Positions 32,470-40,278 of a stretch of 64,000 bases of DNA are shown here, piece by piece. This stretch comes from Flavisphingomonas formosensis (lineage in GTDB: Bacteria > Pseudomonadota > Alphaproteobacteria > Sphingomonadales > Sphingomonadaceae): the NCBI RefSeq assembly GCF_009755815.1, contig NZ_WRPK01000009.1:186001-250000 (forward strand), read 5' to 3'. Each line of letters begins with the position of its first letter. Position 1 is the stretch's first letter. The notes beneath the pieces were generated by a model. That model did no database searches. It was not told the DNA's origin and was given only the letters and a program-made list of their open reading frames with translations. The position numbers and the translations under genes were made by a program.

Positions 32470-33165
32470 ATGATCGATCTCTATTATTATCCCACGCCCA
32501 ACACCTGGAAGGCCAGCATCATGCTGGAAGAGTGCGGGCTTCCTTATCGGCTGAAGCCGATCAACATCATGGACAACGAGCAGTTCGCCCCGGACTTCCT
32601 TGCGATCAGCCCGAACAACCGCGTGCCTGCAATTGTCGATCATGATGCGCCCGGAGGGCCGCAATCGGTATTCGAATCCGGGGCGATCCTCGTTTATCTC
32701 GCCGAGAAAACGGGCAAGTTTCTGGCGCCTTCCGGCCCGGCGCGTGTTTCGGCGCTCGAGTGGCTGTTCTGGCAGATGGGTGGCTTGGGACCAATGGCGG
32801 GACAGACGCACCACTTCATGCGTTCGGCTCCCGAGGGCAACGACTATGGCAAGGGGCGCTTCACCAAGGAGAGCACACGACTTTATGGGGTCCTCGACCG
32901 GCGCCTGGGGGTCGCCGAGTGGCTCGCGGGGGATCAATATGGCATTGCCGACATGGCAAGCTGGGGCTGGGTCTACTTTCATCGCATGCATGGGCAGCAA
33001 CTCGACGATTTCCCCAATATCGCGAGGTGGTACTTTGCCATGTATGACCGGCCCGCGGTGCAACGAGGCATCGCAGCGGGTCGAGACGCCACGGATCCGC
33101 CGAGGCCACCTTTCTGGGATGCACCCGAGAACTTCGTTCATGCCAAAGCTACACAAGCCCCATAG
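32470..33165 (+). CDS. Glutathione S-transferase, Nu/YfcG-like
   Basis: This 231-residue GST reads IDLYYYPTPNTWKASIMLEE at the start (TPN motif), then NNRVPAIVD and FESGAILVYLAEKTG, and a helical domain with YGIADMASWGWVYFHRMHG. It is very close to the protein at 56359 (same FTKE..RLYGVLDRRLG and FHRMHGQ blocks) and more distant from the one at 24967. It is probably cytoplasmic and dimeric, acting on a glutathione thioether or disulfide. It is coupled to the GST-like gene three bases upstream. The stop is followed by about 550 bases without a gene, so this closes the transcription unit beginning near 30893 or earlier. Confidence 0.93.
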   Translation: MIDLYYYPTPNTWKASIMLEECGLPYRLKPINIMDNEQFAPDFLAISPNNRVPAIVDHDAPGGPQSVFESGAILVYLAEKTGKFLAPSGPARVSALEWLFWQMGGLGPMAGQTHHFMRSAPEGNDYGKGRFTKESTRLYGVLDRRLGVAEWLAGDQYGIADMASWGWVYFHRMHGQQLDDFPNIARWYFAMYDRPAVQRGIAAGRDATDPPRPPFWDAPENFVHAKATQAP

Positions 33166-33713
33166 GGCAATGTTTGCACTTACTGCGAGCCTCCCGGCGC
33201 AGGGAGCGCAGACATAGGGCAGCGTCAGCAGAGCAGCTGGTAGTCTGGGATATGGCCACCGGCCTTTGTCAGCGTGGGCCTGCCCTTCCTCTATGCGTCG
33301 TCAATCAATGCGGAACGCGCCATGATCGAAGCAGCCCCAAGGTCGCGCGACCCGCTAGAGCAGCATAAAAAATGTTGATCGGCGAGAAGGAAGGGGGACT
33401 GATCCTGGGTTCATCCGCAAACCCGCGGCCGGTGGCTCACGGCGAGGATCAGAATGCTTACTCAACGCGTCCGAGCGTTGAGGGGGCATCGTGGCAGTGC
33501 CGGCGCGAACTCAGTTCTGCCGCAGCGCGACGAGACCCGATGTGCGCAGGCAACTTGATTTCAAGACGACAGTCTCGGCTTTCCGATCATCTCTTTCGCG
33601 TTCTGTGCACGCATGTTGCGGGCCAAAATTGCCTCCCTTAGCAAGAGGACCAGCGCTCGCGTCAGCAACGAAAAAATGAGCTGGCAGCCTTTGGAGAGGA
33701 GGACGCGCTTCGC
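33166..33713. other. 550-base gap with a possible C-terminal protein remnant
   Basis: No intact gene is visible. On the plus strand at about 33250-33370 one frame reads PPAFVSVGLPFLYASSINAE, then RAMIEAAPRSRDPLEQHKK and a stop. The hydrophobic stretch followed by a charged tail resembles the C-terminus of a carrier protein, so an MFS remnant is possible but unproven. The rest shows only short frames. GGAGAGGAGG at about 33694-33703 is the Shine-Dalgarno sequence of the following P450. Confidence 0.35.
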
Positions 33714-34970
33714 ATGGCCGACAAGTTCACCCTGCCGCCGCACGTACCGACCGAACTCGTTGTTGACGTCGATTTTTACAATATGCCTGGCGCGGTGGTT
33801 GATCCGCAGCTCGCATGGCGCATTTTCAGCGGCAAGGGGCCGCTTGTCTATTCTCCCCGCAACGGTGGCCATTGGGTTGCGACAAACGGCGCGGATGTTT
33901 TCCGCTTTCTTCGTGCGACCGAGATATTTTCCAGCGCGCAGATAGTGCTTCCCAATCCTGGTCCGAGCCGCTTTCTGCCAGCGCAAAGCGATCCCCCGGA
34001 GCATGGCAAGTATCGCGCAAACATCATGCCGCTGTTCAGCCCGAAAGCGATCGAGTCCATCGATGGAGATGTGCGATCACTGACTATTTCGCTGATCGAT
34101 GCGTTTCTCGGAGAGGGTGAATGCGAGTTCGTGTCCCAGTTCGCGCTGCAGCTTCCACTGAGGATCTTCCTGCACATCATGGGGCTCCCGGCCTCCGATC
34201 TCAAACTCCTGCGAGGCCTCGTCGAGGATTTCATAACTTCTCCCGAAATCGCTTCAAAGACGGCCGCTCTGTCCGGCATCAACGAGTATCTGACCGCGGC
34301 GATCGACTATCGCCGCAAATGCCCAGGCAGCGACGGGGTATCCCGTATAATCGGATCGACGATCGGCGGGCGTCCATATTCCGAGGAAGAGGTGATCTCG
34401 ACCTTGACGCTGCTGTTGTTCGCGGGGCTCGACACCGTGGCCATGATGCTGAGCTTCATCACGCTGCACCTCGCAAGACATCCGGCGGACCGGCTCTATA
34501 TCCGCGAAAATCCATCCCGGATGGGCGGCATCGTTCAGGAGCTCCTGCGCCGCTACACCGGCTCTAATGTCGCACGAGTGCTAGCCGTCGACTACTGCCA
34601 CGAAGGTGTGATCTTGAAGAGAGGCGATCGCATTCTGCTTTCTCCCACCTTCTTCAATATGAATGAAGATACGCTTGAACGACCAGATGAGGTCGACTTC
34701 ACCCGTAATCCCCGACACATCACCTTTGGGGCCGGTCCACACACTTGCGCCGGCGCGATACTTGCTCGGCGGGAGGTGACGATCTTCCTGGAGGAATGGC
34801 TTGCCCGCATCCCGGACTTCCATGTGGACGAAGCACGACCGCCAATCATGAGCGCGTCGCAGCAGAACGCTATCACAAGCCTCTGGCTGAAGTGGGACGT
34901 TTCGATCGCTCAGTCCGGTAAGCGGCAGGAGCGCCCGGATAGCGGCGATATCAGTATGGCTCAAGCCTAA
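33714..34970 (+). CDS. Cytochrome P450 (second)
   Basis: This 418-residue bacterial P450 has I-helix LLLFAGLDTVAMMLSFI, ExxR in QELLRRYTGSNVARV and haem loop HITFGAGPHTCAGAILARRE with the thiolate cysteine at residue 345. The I-helix reads AGLDT where the first P450 has AGGETT, and the haem loop has A-G instead of I-G, so the two are not recent duplicates. Such enzymes with AGLDT are common among terpene and monoterpene hydroxylases (P450cam-like), which is a hint only. The ATG at 33714 follows GGAGAGGAGG by about ten bases. It is followed 35 bases later by receptor 3. No ferredoxin gene is nearby. Confidence 0.95.
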   Translation: MADKFTLPPHVPTELVVDVDFYNMPGAVVDPQLAWRIFSGKGPLVYSPRNGGHWVATNGADVFRFLRATEIFSSAQIVLPNPGPSRFLPAQSDPPEHGKYRANIMPLFSPKAIESIDGDVRSLTISLIDAFLGEGECEFVSQFALQLPLRIFLHIMGLPASDLKLLRGLVEDFITSPEIASKTAALSGINEYLTAAIDYRRKCPGSDGVSRIIGSTIGGRPYSEEEVISTLTLLLFAGLDTVAMMLSFITLHLARHPADRLYIRENPSRMGGIVQELLRRYTGSNVARVLAVDYCHEGVILKRGDRILLSPTFFNMNEDTLERPDEVDFTRNPRHITFGAGPHTCAGAILARREVTIFLEEWLARIPDFHVDEARPPIMSASQQNAITSLWLKWDVSIAQSGKRQERPDSGDISMAQA

Positions 34971-35005
34971 TAACTGACGGCTCATAATCGAGGGGAGGAA
35001 TGACC

Positions 35006-37198
35006 ATGGGAAACGGTGTGGCTCGATGGTATCTGCGCGGCAGTGTCTGCATGCTGGCTATCGTATCTGGCTTTCCGGCATTCGCACAAGAAGCAGCAAG
35101 CACCGACGGGCAACTGCAGGAGATCGTGGTGGTCGCGCAGAAGCGCGAGGAGAACCAGCAGAAAGTCCCGCTCGCCATCACCACCTTCAACAGTGGTGCC
35201 CTGGAGTCTCGTGGCATCGACAATATCACCGATATCGCGATATCAATGCCAGGCATCCAGCTTGCCAACTCGGCCAGCGTCGTCCTTCCTTATCTGCGCG
35301 GCGTGGGAAGCAACGCCAACGCGGTCGGAAGTGAATCGAGTGTGGCCGTTTATCTCGACGGCGTGTATTATTCGCGTCTTCGAACCGGGTTTCTGGACCT
35401 TAACAATATTGACCGCATCGAAGTGCTCAAGGGTCCGCAGGGCACATTGTTCGGCCGTAATTCCAGCGGCGGCGTCATTCACCTCATCACGAAGGATCCG
35501 TCTCATACCGGCGCGGTGAGGGGCAGTATCGGCTATGGTCGCTTTGATGCGTTCGCAGCGAATATCTATGCCACGACGGGCCTTACGGACAGGCTGGCCG
35601 CCGACATTGCGGTCAGCGGGAAGACGGACGGCGGGTATGGCCGCAACGTGACGACCGGTAAGAAGAACGGCTATGAGGATAGCATTCTCGTCCGGTCCAA
35701 GCTGTTGTTCGAGCCATCTGACACGACGCGCTTCCTCCTGACCGGCCTATACTCCTGGTCGAACGTGTCGGCGCAAGGCGGCACCTACCCGGGTACCACT
35801 CAGGGAACGCTCGAGCCCCCCTACACATTGTTTCGCCAGTCCGACATTGGCTATTACAATGTGCGCGACAACGAGGGCATGCATTATGAGTCGGAGACCT
35901 TCTCGCTCACGCTGAAAGCCGAGCAGGAGCTCTCTTTCGCGCGGCTGGTCAGCATCTCCGCTTATATCCGGGAGGATGAGGTCGGCGTCGCCGACGGGAT
36001 ATACGACCCGGCACCCAATTTTCGTGTCGATCTTCCCTCGACGGTGAAGCAGTTCACGCAAGAGCTTCAACTGCAAGGCCAGGGATCGCAACGTCTCAAC
36101 TGGATCCTGGGTCTCTACTATTATAACAACATCAGCCAATATGACAAAGGAACCTTCTTCCGGGGACTGCCCTTCGGTCCCGGTCTGAACGCACCCGCCG
36201 AGCAACGATCGGTCTCGTACGCCGCCTTTGGCCAAGCGACTTACGAGGTTGCTCCCCGGCTGAAACTGACCGGCGGACTTCGCTACACCATAGACAAAAT
36301 CAAGGCGGATAGTGTCATCACCTTGCTGACCAATCCTCCGATCGTCGCTGTCGACTTCCCGGAGGATTCAAAAACTTTCAAGAAGCTGACCTTCAAGACG
36401 GCAATCGATTATCAGGTAAAGGATAATGTTCTTGCCTATGCCTCGTTCAGCCGAGGGTATAAGTCGGGGCAGTATAATCTGCTGACCTATACGCCCGTTC
36501 CGACCGACCCGGAGGTCCTGGACGCCTATGAGATCGGCATCAAGTCCGAGCTGTTCGATCGTCGATTGCGAATAAATGCGTCGGCCTTTTACTATGACAT
36601 TACCGATCCGCAGGTGCTGCTGATCGCGAACGGCACGATCCTGCTTTCCAATGCGCAGGGCGCGCGGATCAAGGGCGTCGAATTGGAAGGACAGGTCGCC
36701 GTCACAAAGGGTCTCACAGCCCGATTTGGCGCGACCTATCTCGATCCGAAGTATACCGATTACCAGAATGCGCCGAGCGGCCCGCCCAATCCGAATACGA
36801 ATCCGGCGCTTGGCCCTGTCGGAGGCACCATCTCGCCTTTGTTGTCCATCGATGCCAAGGGGAACCAGACACCTTACGCATCTAAGTTCACCGCCAACCT
36901 TGGCTTCGACTACATCCTCGAGACATCGCACGGCGATTGGCAGCTGACCGCTGACTATTATTACAATGACGGCTTCTATTTTGAGCCTGATAATTTCCTT
37001 CATCAGGGCAAATACAGCATCGTCAATGCGCAGCTGAAATATATGCCGACCAAGAATCTCGGTGTGAGGATCTGGGGCAAGAATCTTACCGGCCAAAAAT
37101 ACGCCGCGAGTGCGTCCACGCAGGAAGGGGTCGCGGGCTATCCTTGGATGCCGGCCCCGCCGCGCAAATATGGCATAGCGGTCGATTTTAGCTTCTAG
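35006..37198 (+). CDS. TonB-dependent outer-membrane receptor (receptor 3)
   Basis: This protein of about 730 residues has a signal peptide (SVCMLAIVSGFPAFA, cleavage before QEA), plug start EIVVVAQKREENQQKVPLAI, plug blocks SSVAVYLDGVYYSRL and IEVLKGPQGTLFGRNS, then the barrel ending KYGIAVDFSF. It is closely related to receptor 4 (51894-54134; SSVAVYADGVYYTRL) and more loosely to receptor 1. The ATG at 35006 is better spaced from GGGGAGGA than the one at 35000, which lies almost on top of it. It is preceded by the second P450 and followed by an SDR on the same strand, suggesting import of the P450 substrate. Confidence 0.95.
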   Translation: MGNGVARWYLRGSVCMLAIVSGFPAFAQEAASTDGQLQEIVVVAQKREENQQKVPLAITTFNSGALESRGIDNITDIAISMPGIQLANSASVVLPYLRGVGSNANAVGSESSVAVYLDGVYYSRLRTGFLDLNNIDRIEVLKGPQGTLFGRNSSGGVIHLITKDPSHTGAVRGSIGYGRFDAFAANIYATTGLTDRLAADIAVSGKTDGGYGRNVTTGKKNGYEDSILVRSKLLFEPSDTTRFLLTGLYSWSNVSAQGGTYPGTTQGTLEPPYTLFRQSDIGYYNVRDNEGMHYESETFSLTLKAEQELSFARLVSISAYIREDEVGVADGIYDPAPNFRVDLPSTVKQFTQELQLQGQGSQRLNWILGLYYYNNISQYDKGTFFRGLPFGPGLNAPAEQRSVSYAAFGQATYEVAPRLKLTGGLRYTIDKIKADSVITLLTNPPIVAVDFPEDSKTFKKLTFKTAIDYQVKDNVLAYASFSRGYKSGQYNLLTYTPVPTDPEVLDAYEIGIKSELFDRRLRINASAFYYDITDPQVLLIANGTILLSNAQGARIKGVELEGQVAVTKGLTARFGATYLDPKYTDYQNAPSGPPNPNTNPALGPVGGTISPLLSIDAKGNQTPYASKFTANLGFDYILETSHGDWQLTADYYYNDGFYFEPDNFLHQGKYSIVNAQLKYMPTKNLGVRIWGKNLTGQKYAASASTQEGVAGYPWMPAPPRKYGIAVDFSF

Positions 37199-37291
37199 CC
37201 GCAGGCGCGGCCTTGCGAACGTCGGAGGGTATCCGAGGACGGGGCCTATTCCTCAGATCGGATAACGAAGTTTCAATGAAAGGATCGGGCA

Positions 37292-38104
37292 GTGGACCAG
37301 GATCGGGTGTTGGCGCGCAGCGGCGCACGGCTGGATGGCAAAGTCCTGCTGATTACGGGAGCGGGCAATGGCATCGGCAGCGCCGTGGCTCGGGTAGCCG
37401 CGGCCGAAGGGGCTCGCCTGGCCCTGCTGGATTATGATGCCGATGCCGTGACGACTGCCGCCGCGGCCATCGGCGGTAAAGACGTTCTGGCAATCCCCGC
37501 CGATGTCACTGAGATCGCCAGGATGGATGCCGTCGTCGACCAGGTCGTTGCGCGCTTCGGAAAGCTGGATGTCCTCGCGAACATTGCCGGCGTGATGGAC
37601 CTCTTCTCACCGGTAGAAGAAGTCGCGCCAGAGATATGGGATCGCATATTCAACGTAAACGTCCGAGCCGTGGCGTTCATGATGCAAAGCGCTCTCAAGC
37701 ATATGCTTCCGGCCGGCTCGGGCTCCATCGTCAACATGGCGTCAACCGCCGGATTGAAGGCAGGCGGCGGCGGATCGCCTTATGCTGCGGCGAAGGGCGC
37801 GGTCATCAGCTTGACGCGTCAGGCGGCGCACGAGGTGGGATCTCGCGGCGTGAGAGTGAACGCCGTGGCGCCCGGTGCAACGGAGACGAACTTTCTGCAG
37901 TCTTCTACCAAAGCGATAGGGACGGTCGGGCCACAGGCCCAGCAGTTCCTTGCCGAAGCGGGTGAGGCTTATGGCCGCTCGATTACCCTTGGCCGCTATG
38001 CTCGTGCGGCTGAGATCGCGCAGGCGACTGTGTTTTTGGCCTCCGATGAGGCAAGCTACATAACGGGTACGGTATTGGTCGTCGACGGCGGAGCCACGGT
38101 CTGA
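37292..38104 (+). CDS. Short-chain dehydrogenase/reductase (SDR)
   Basis: This 270-residue classical SDR has LITGAGNGIGSAVARV, LLDYDADAV after strand 2 (Asp, NAD(H) type), DVLANIAGVMDLF with ANIAG in place of NNAG, NMASTAGLKAGG, and the catalytic YAAAKGA, ending ITGTVLVVDGGATV. It starts with GTG at 37292 behind AAAGGATC. It lies about 90 bases after receptor 3 and ends the 18-kb plus-strand run. A shallow inverted repeat (TATCCGA at 37230-37236 and TCGGATA at 37258-37264) lies between the receptor and this gene. The substrate is unknown; an alcohol made by the neighbouring P450 is a fair guess. Confidence 0.9.
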   Translation: MDQDRVLARSGARLDGKVLLITGAGNGIGSAVARVAAAEGARLALLDYDADAVTTAAAAIGGKDVLAIPADVTEIARMDAVVDQVVARFGKLDVLANIAGVMDLFSPVEEVAPEIWDRIFNVNVRAVAFMMQSALKHMLPAGSGSIVNMASTAGLKAGGGGSPYAAAKGAVISLTRQAAHEVGSRGVRVNAVAPGATETNFLQSSTKAIGTVGPQAQQFLAEAGEAYGRSITLGRYARAAEIAQATVFLASDEASYITGTVLVVDGGATV

Positions 38105-38457
38105 CGATCCCCTTTCGGTGCCGGGCATGAGCCCATAAGCAGGTGATGAGCAGACGACGTCCGCGCGCTACCGGTACATCGGCGTTGACAGCCTCGGCTG
38201 TGAGCCGATTGTTGGATGTGCCAGCGGCATGTCTGGTTTGCGAGACGCGTGCGCACATTCCTCCGCCGGGAATCCGCGGGGTCCAGCTCGTCAGTCAGTT
38301 GGCGGCCGAGCCGCTGGTTCAGCAAGCCTCTGTCCCCCATCCCAGCAGGGAAGGGCATCGGCTATGGGGGCTGCCCAGCTTCTCAACCAGGCTCTGCGGT
38401 ACGAAACCTCGCCCATATCAGCCCCCCAATCCGGCACAGCGCCGACTTGCCTCCGAT
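38105..38457. other. Convergent intergenic stretch, nothing recognised
   Basis: About 350 bases lie between the stops of the plus-strand SDR and the minus-strand VOC gene. Frames on both strands are short and of odd composition, and I see no domain, no T-tailed hairpin and no insertion-sequence ends. It is probably a terminator region for the two converging units or leftover of a lost gene. Confidence 0.4.
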
Positions 38458-38937
38458 TTAGCCGGCCATGTGCTCGACCCCGGTCAAAACCTCGAGGATG
38501 GTCCCATCGGGATCGTAGAAAGCAAACACGCCCGAGCGGGTGCCGCCTGGGGGCGTCATGAATTCCAGAGGGCCAAGCATCGTGACCCCCATGTCCAGCA
38601 GTTCCCGATAAACCTCTTCGATATTGTCGACGTGGAAGGCCATGCGAACGAAGCCCGCATGGTGAAGGGATTGGACCGGCGTTCCCTCGGTCGGCGGATC
38701 GAGATGCTGGCACAGGTCGATGAGCATCGATTGGGGCGTATTGCCCAACTTCATGAACGCGGCTTTGATCGGATTGAAAGGCACGCCGAAAGCGCTGGCG
38801 TTGCGTTCCCCGAGTTCCCCCTCCATCTCGAAGCGGGCCGTGACATGGAAGCCCAGTGATTCATAGAAGGCGATCGAGCGATCCAGGTCCTTGACGTTGA
38901 TGTTGATGTGGTAAATCCGGTTCAGGTTGACGGCCAT
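38458..38937 (-). CDS. VOC-family (glyoxalase/bleomycin-resistance fold) protein
   Basis: This 159-residue protein has two beta-alpha-beta-beta-beta modules. The first begins IYHININVKDLDRSIAFYES, with a metal-type histidine in HINI. The second begins MAFHVDNIEEVYRELLDMG and ends FAFYDPDGTILEVL, with the glutamate of the C-terminal metal ligand. These are vicinal-oxygen-chelate hallmarks. The long insert after the first module (ERNASAFGVPFNPIKAAFMK) is typical of larger catabolic VOC proteins. It could be a lyase, an isomerase or a small dioxygenase; the substrate is unclear. It is transcribed alone from the minus strand, ATG at 38937. Confidence 0.85.
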   Translation of the reverse strand: MAVNLNRIYHININVKDLDRSIAFYESLGFHVTARFEMEGELGERNASAFGVPFNPIKAAFMKLGNTPQSMLIDLCQHLDPPTEGTPVQSLHHAGFVRMAFHVDNIEEVYRELLDMGVTMLGPLEFMTPPGGTRSGVFAFYDPDGTILEVLTGVEHMAG

Positions 38938-39463
38938 CTTTCGGTCCTTGTCTGGTTTAAGATGCTGGGCTTAAGGGTTGGAGTTCGGAACAGCGACTGA
39001 GAAAGATCCCGGTCTGCTGCGCGGTACGAAGCCTAGACGTGATTGCTTGGCCGCCCGACGAACTTCCGCAGCCCGTCTCCTGGGCCACCGAACCCTCCGG
39101 CGGCGGCCGACTTGGAGCGGATGAGAGGCGCCGTGCATGTCCGCGCTCGTATTAAAGGGCTTTTTGCCGGTACCTCAGGTTCAGCCATCCCGTTCTCCTC
39201 TCAGCAGCGTCCTATTGGAGCTTCTGGCTGTCCCAAATGCCTGTCCGCAGCACCACGCTACACGTCCGCTGCATATCCGATGAGTTTTGCTTTTGTGGCA
39301 AAACGATCAGTCCATTGCACAAGTGCGCATGGCGTCTCAGACCCCTCGCAGCGCCGCTTTTCTGAATTTTTGTACGATCTGGCGAACCCGCCACAGCTTT
39401 CCTTCCTGGGGCGGGACTGTCAGACCCGTGTCTAAGGACGAATTAAATGGGCGAGGGCAGCGG
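38938..39463. other. 526-base divergent intergenic region
   Basis: This region separates the VOC gene (minus) from the NTF2-like gene (plus). No gene is recognisable. It contains the inverted repeat listed at 39284-39304. The plus-strand frame of the NTF2-like gene stays open up to 39287, but the added residues have no family character. Both promoters must be here. Confidence 0.4.
39284..39304. repeat. Short perfect inverted repeat, possible operator
   Basis: GTTTTGC at 39284-39290 is matched by GCAAAAC at 39298-39304 with a seven-base spacer. It lies 160 bases before the NTF2-like gene in a divergent promoter region. The A/T-rich symmetry in GC-rich DNA looks like a regulator-binding site, but the match is short. 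Confidence 0.3.
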
Positions 39464-40021
39464 ATGGTGGCGAATTTAGAGGACGCGGCGGTTTTGCGGG
39501 AGCTGAAGGCGCGCGCGGACATTCATCAGGTGCTGGCGCAGCTCGCAAGAGCGCTCGATCGCTGTGACCGAGCTCTCGCCCTTTCCGCCTATCATGAGGA
39601 CGGGTGGGACGCGCACGGCAGCTTCAATGGCCCGGCGGCGGAGTTCGTCGAATGGGCGATCGACACGCAGAGCAATCATTTCCTCTGGACGTCTCACTAC
39701 ATCACCAACATCTATATCGAACTTGATGGGGACAAGGCTGCGGTCGAGACCTATGTCCAGGTCATCATGCGTTTCGAGCGGGACGGGGGACTGTTCGATC
39801 TTGCGGGGTGCGGCCGCTATCTCGACCGCTTCGAATGCCGCAATGGCGTTTGGAAAATCGCACATCGCCAGGTTATCGGAGACTGGAACCGCGTCGATCC
39901 CGTGGTCGAGCAGATGGCCGACGGACTTGTCCAACAACTTGTCCGAGGGACACGTGCGCCCGATGATCCTTCCTATGGCTATTTCGCGGCGAGGGGCACG
40001 GTCGCGGCCGCGATCGTCTGA
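39464..40021 (+). CDS. NTF2/SnoaL-like protein
   Basis: This 185-residue cone-fold protein of the nuclear-transport-factor-2/SnoaL superfamily begins ELKARADIHQVLAQLARALD, then ALSAYHEDGWDAHGSF, then SNHFLWTSHYITNIYIELDG, and ends its core with CRNGVWKIAHRQVIGDW. The order helix-helix-strand and the ADI..vl..yar.lD start match the small-subunit-like NTF2 proteins found in sphingomonad degradation clusters. Some are dehydratases, isomerases or epoxide hydrolases; others are oxygenase small subunits. The Tyr-His-Asp/His set needed for dehydratase action could be formed by Y, H and D residues seen here. The ATG at 39464 follows GAGGGCAGC. A second protein of this type is at 60078. Confidence 0.8.
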   Translation: MVANLEDAAVLRELKARADIHQVLAQLARALDRCDRALALSAYHEDGWDAHGSFNGPAAEFVEWAIDTQSNHFLWTSHYITNIYIELDGDKAAVETYVQVIMRFERDGGLFDLAGCGRYLDRFECRNGVWKIAHRQVIGDWNRVDPVVEQMADGLVQQLVRGTRAPDDPSYGYFAARGTVAAAIV

Positions 40022-40278
40022 TCCCCCAGGCGCAAGACCATGCCTTAGTCTGAGCCGCTCGCGCATCCTGCGATTTGTGGGTCTTTCGACAGCCTGGCTA
40101 CGTCGGCAGCTCTGAAGAACCTGGACTATTCTGCAAAGCTGGCGCGCACAGCCGTTTCGATCCGACGGCGATCGCGGGCTTGGAAATGCATCGTCCGGTG
40201 CGGTGCTGTGTCTCCATGATCCAAAACCGGCTTCATCAGACCGTGAAGCCGCGCCACCGGTAGAGAAAGCTCGCGATA

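Noticed and set aside
31447-33156. 569-codon open frame on the minus strand
   Set aside because: It lies exactly opposite the SDR end and the GST-like and GST genes, whose plus-strand translations match families; the antisense translation has no domain. High GC content leaves long antisense frames open.
24967-33165. Lignin beta-aryl-ether cluster (LigD-LigF-LigE-LigG)
   Set aside because: SDR and GST order is reminiscent, but the GST-like proteins do not resemble LigE/LigF beyond fold, and P450s and an ADC-like gene are not part of that system. Kept only as an analogy.
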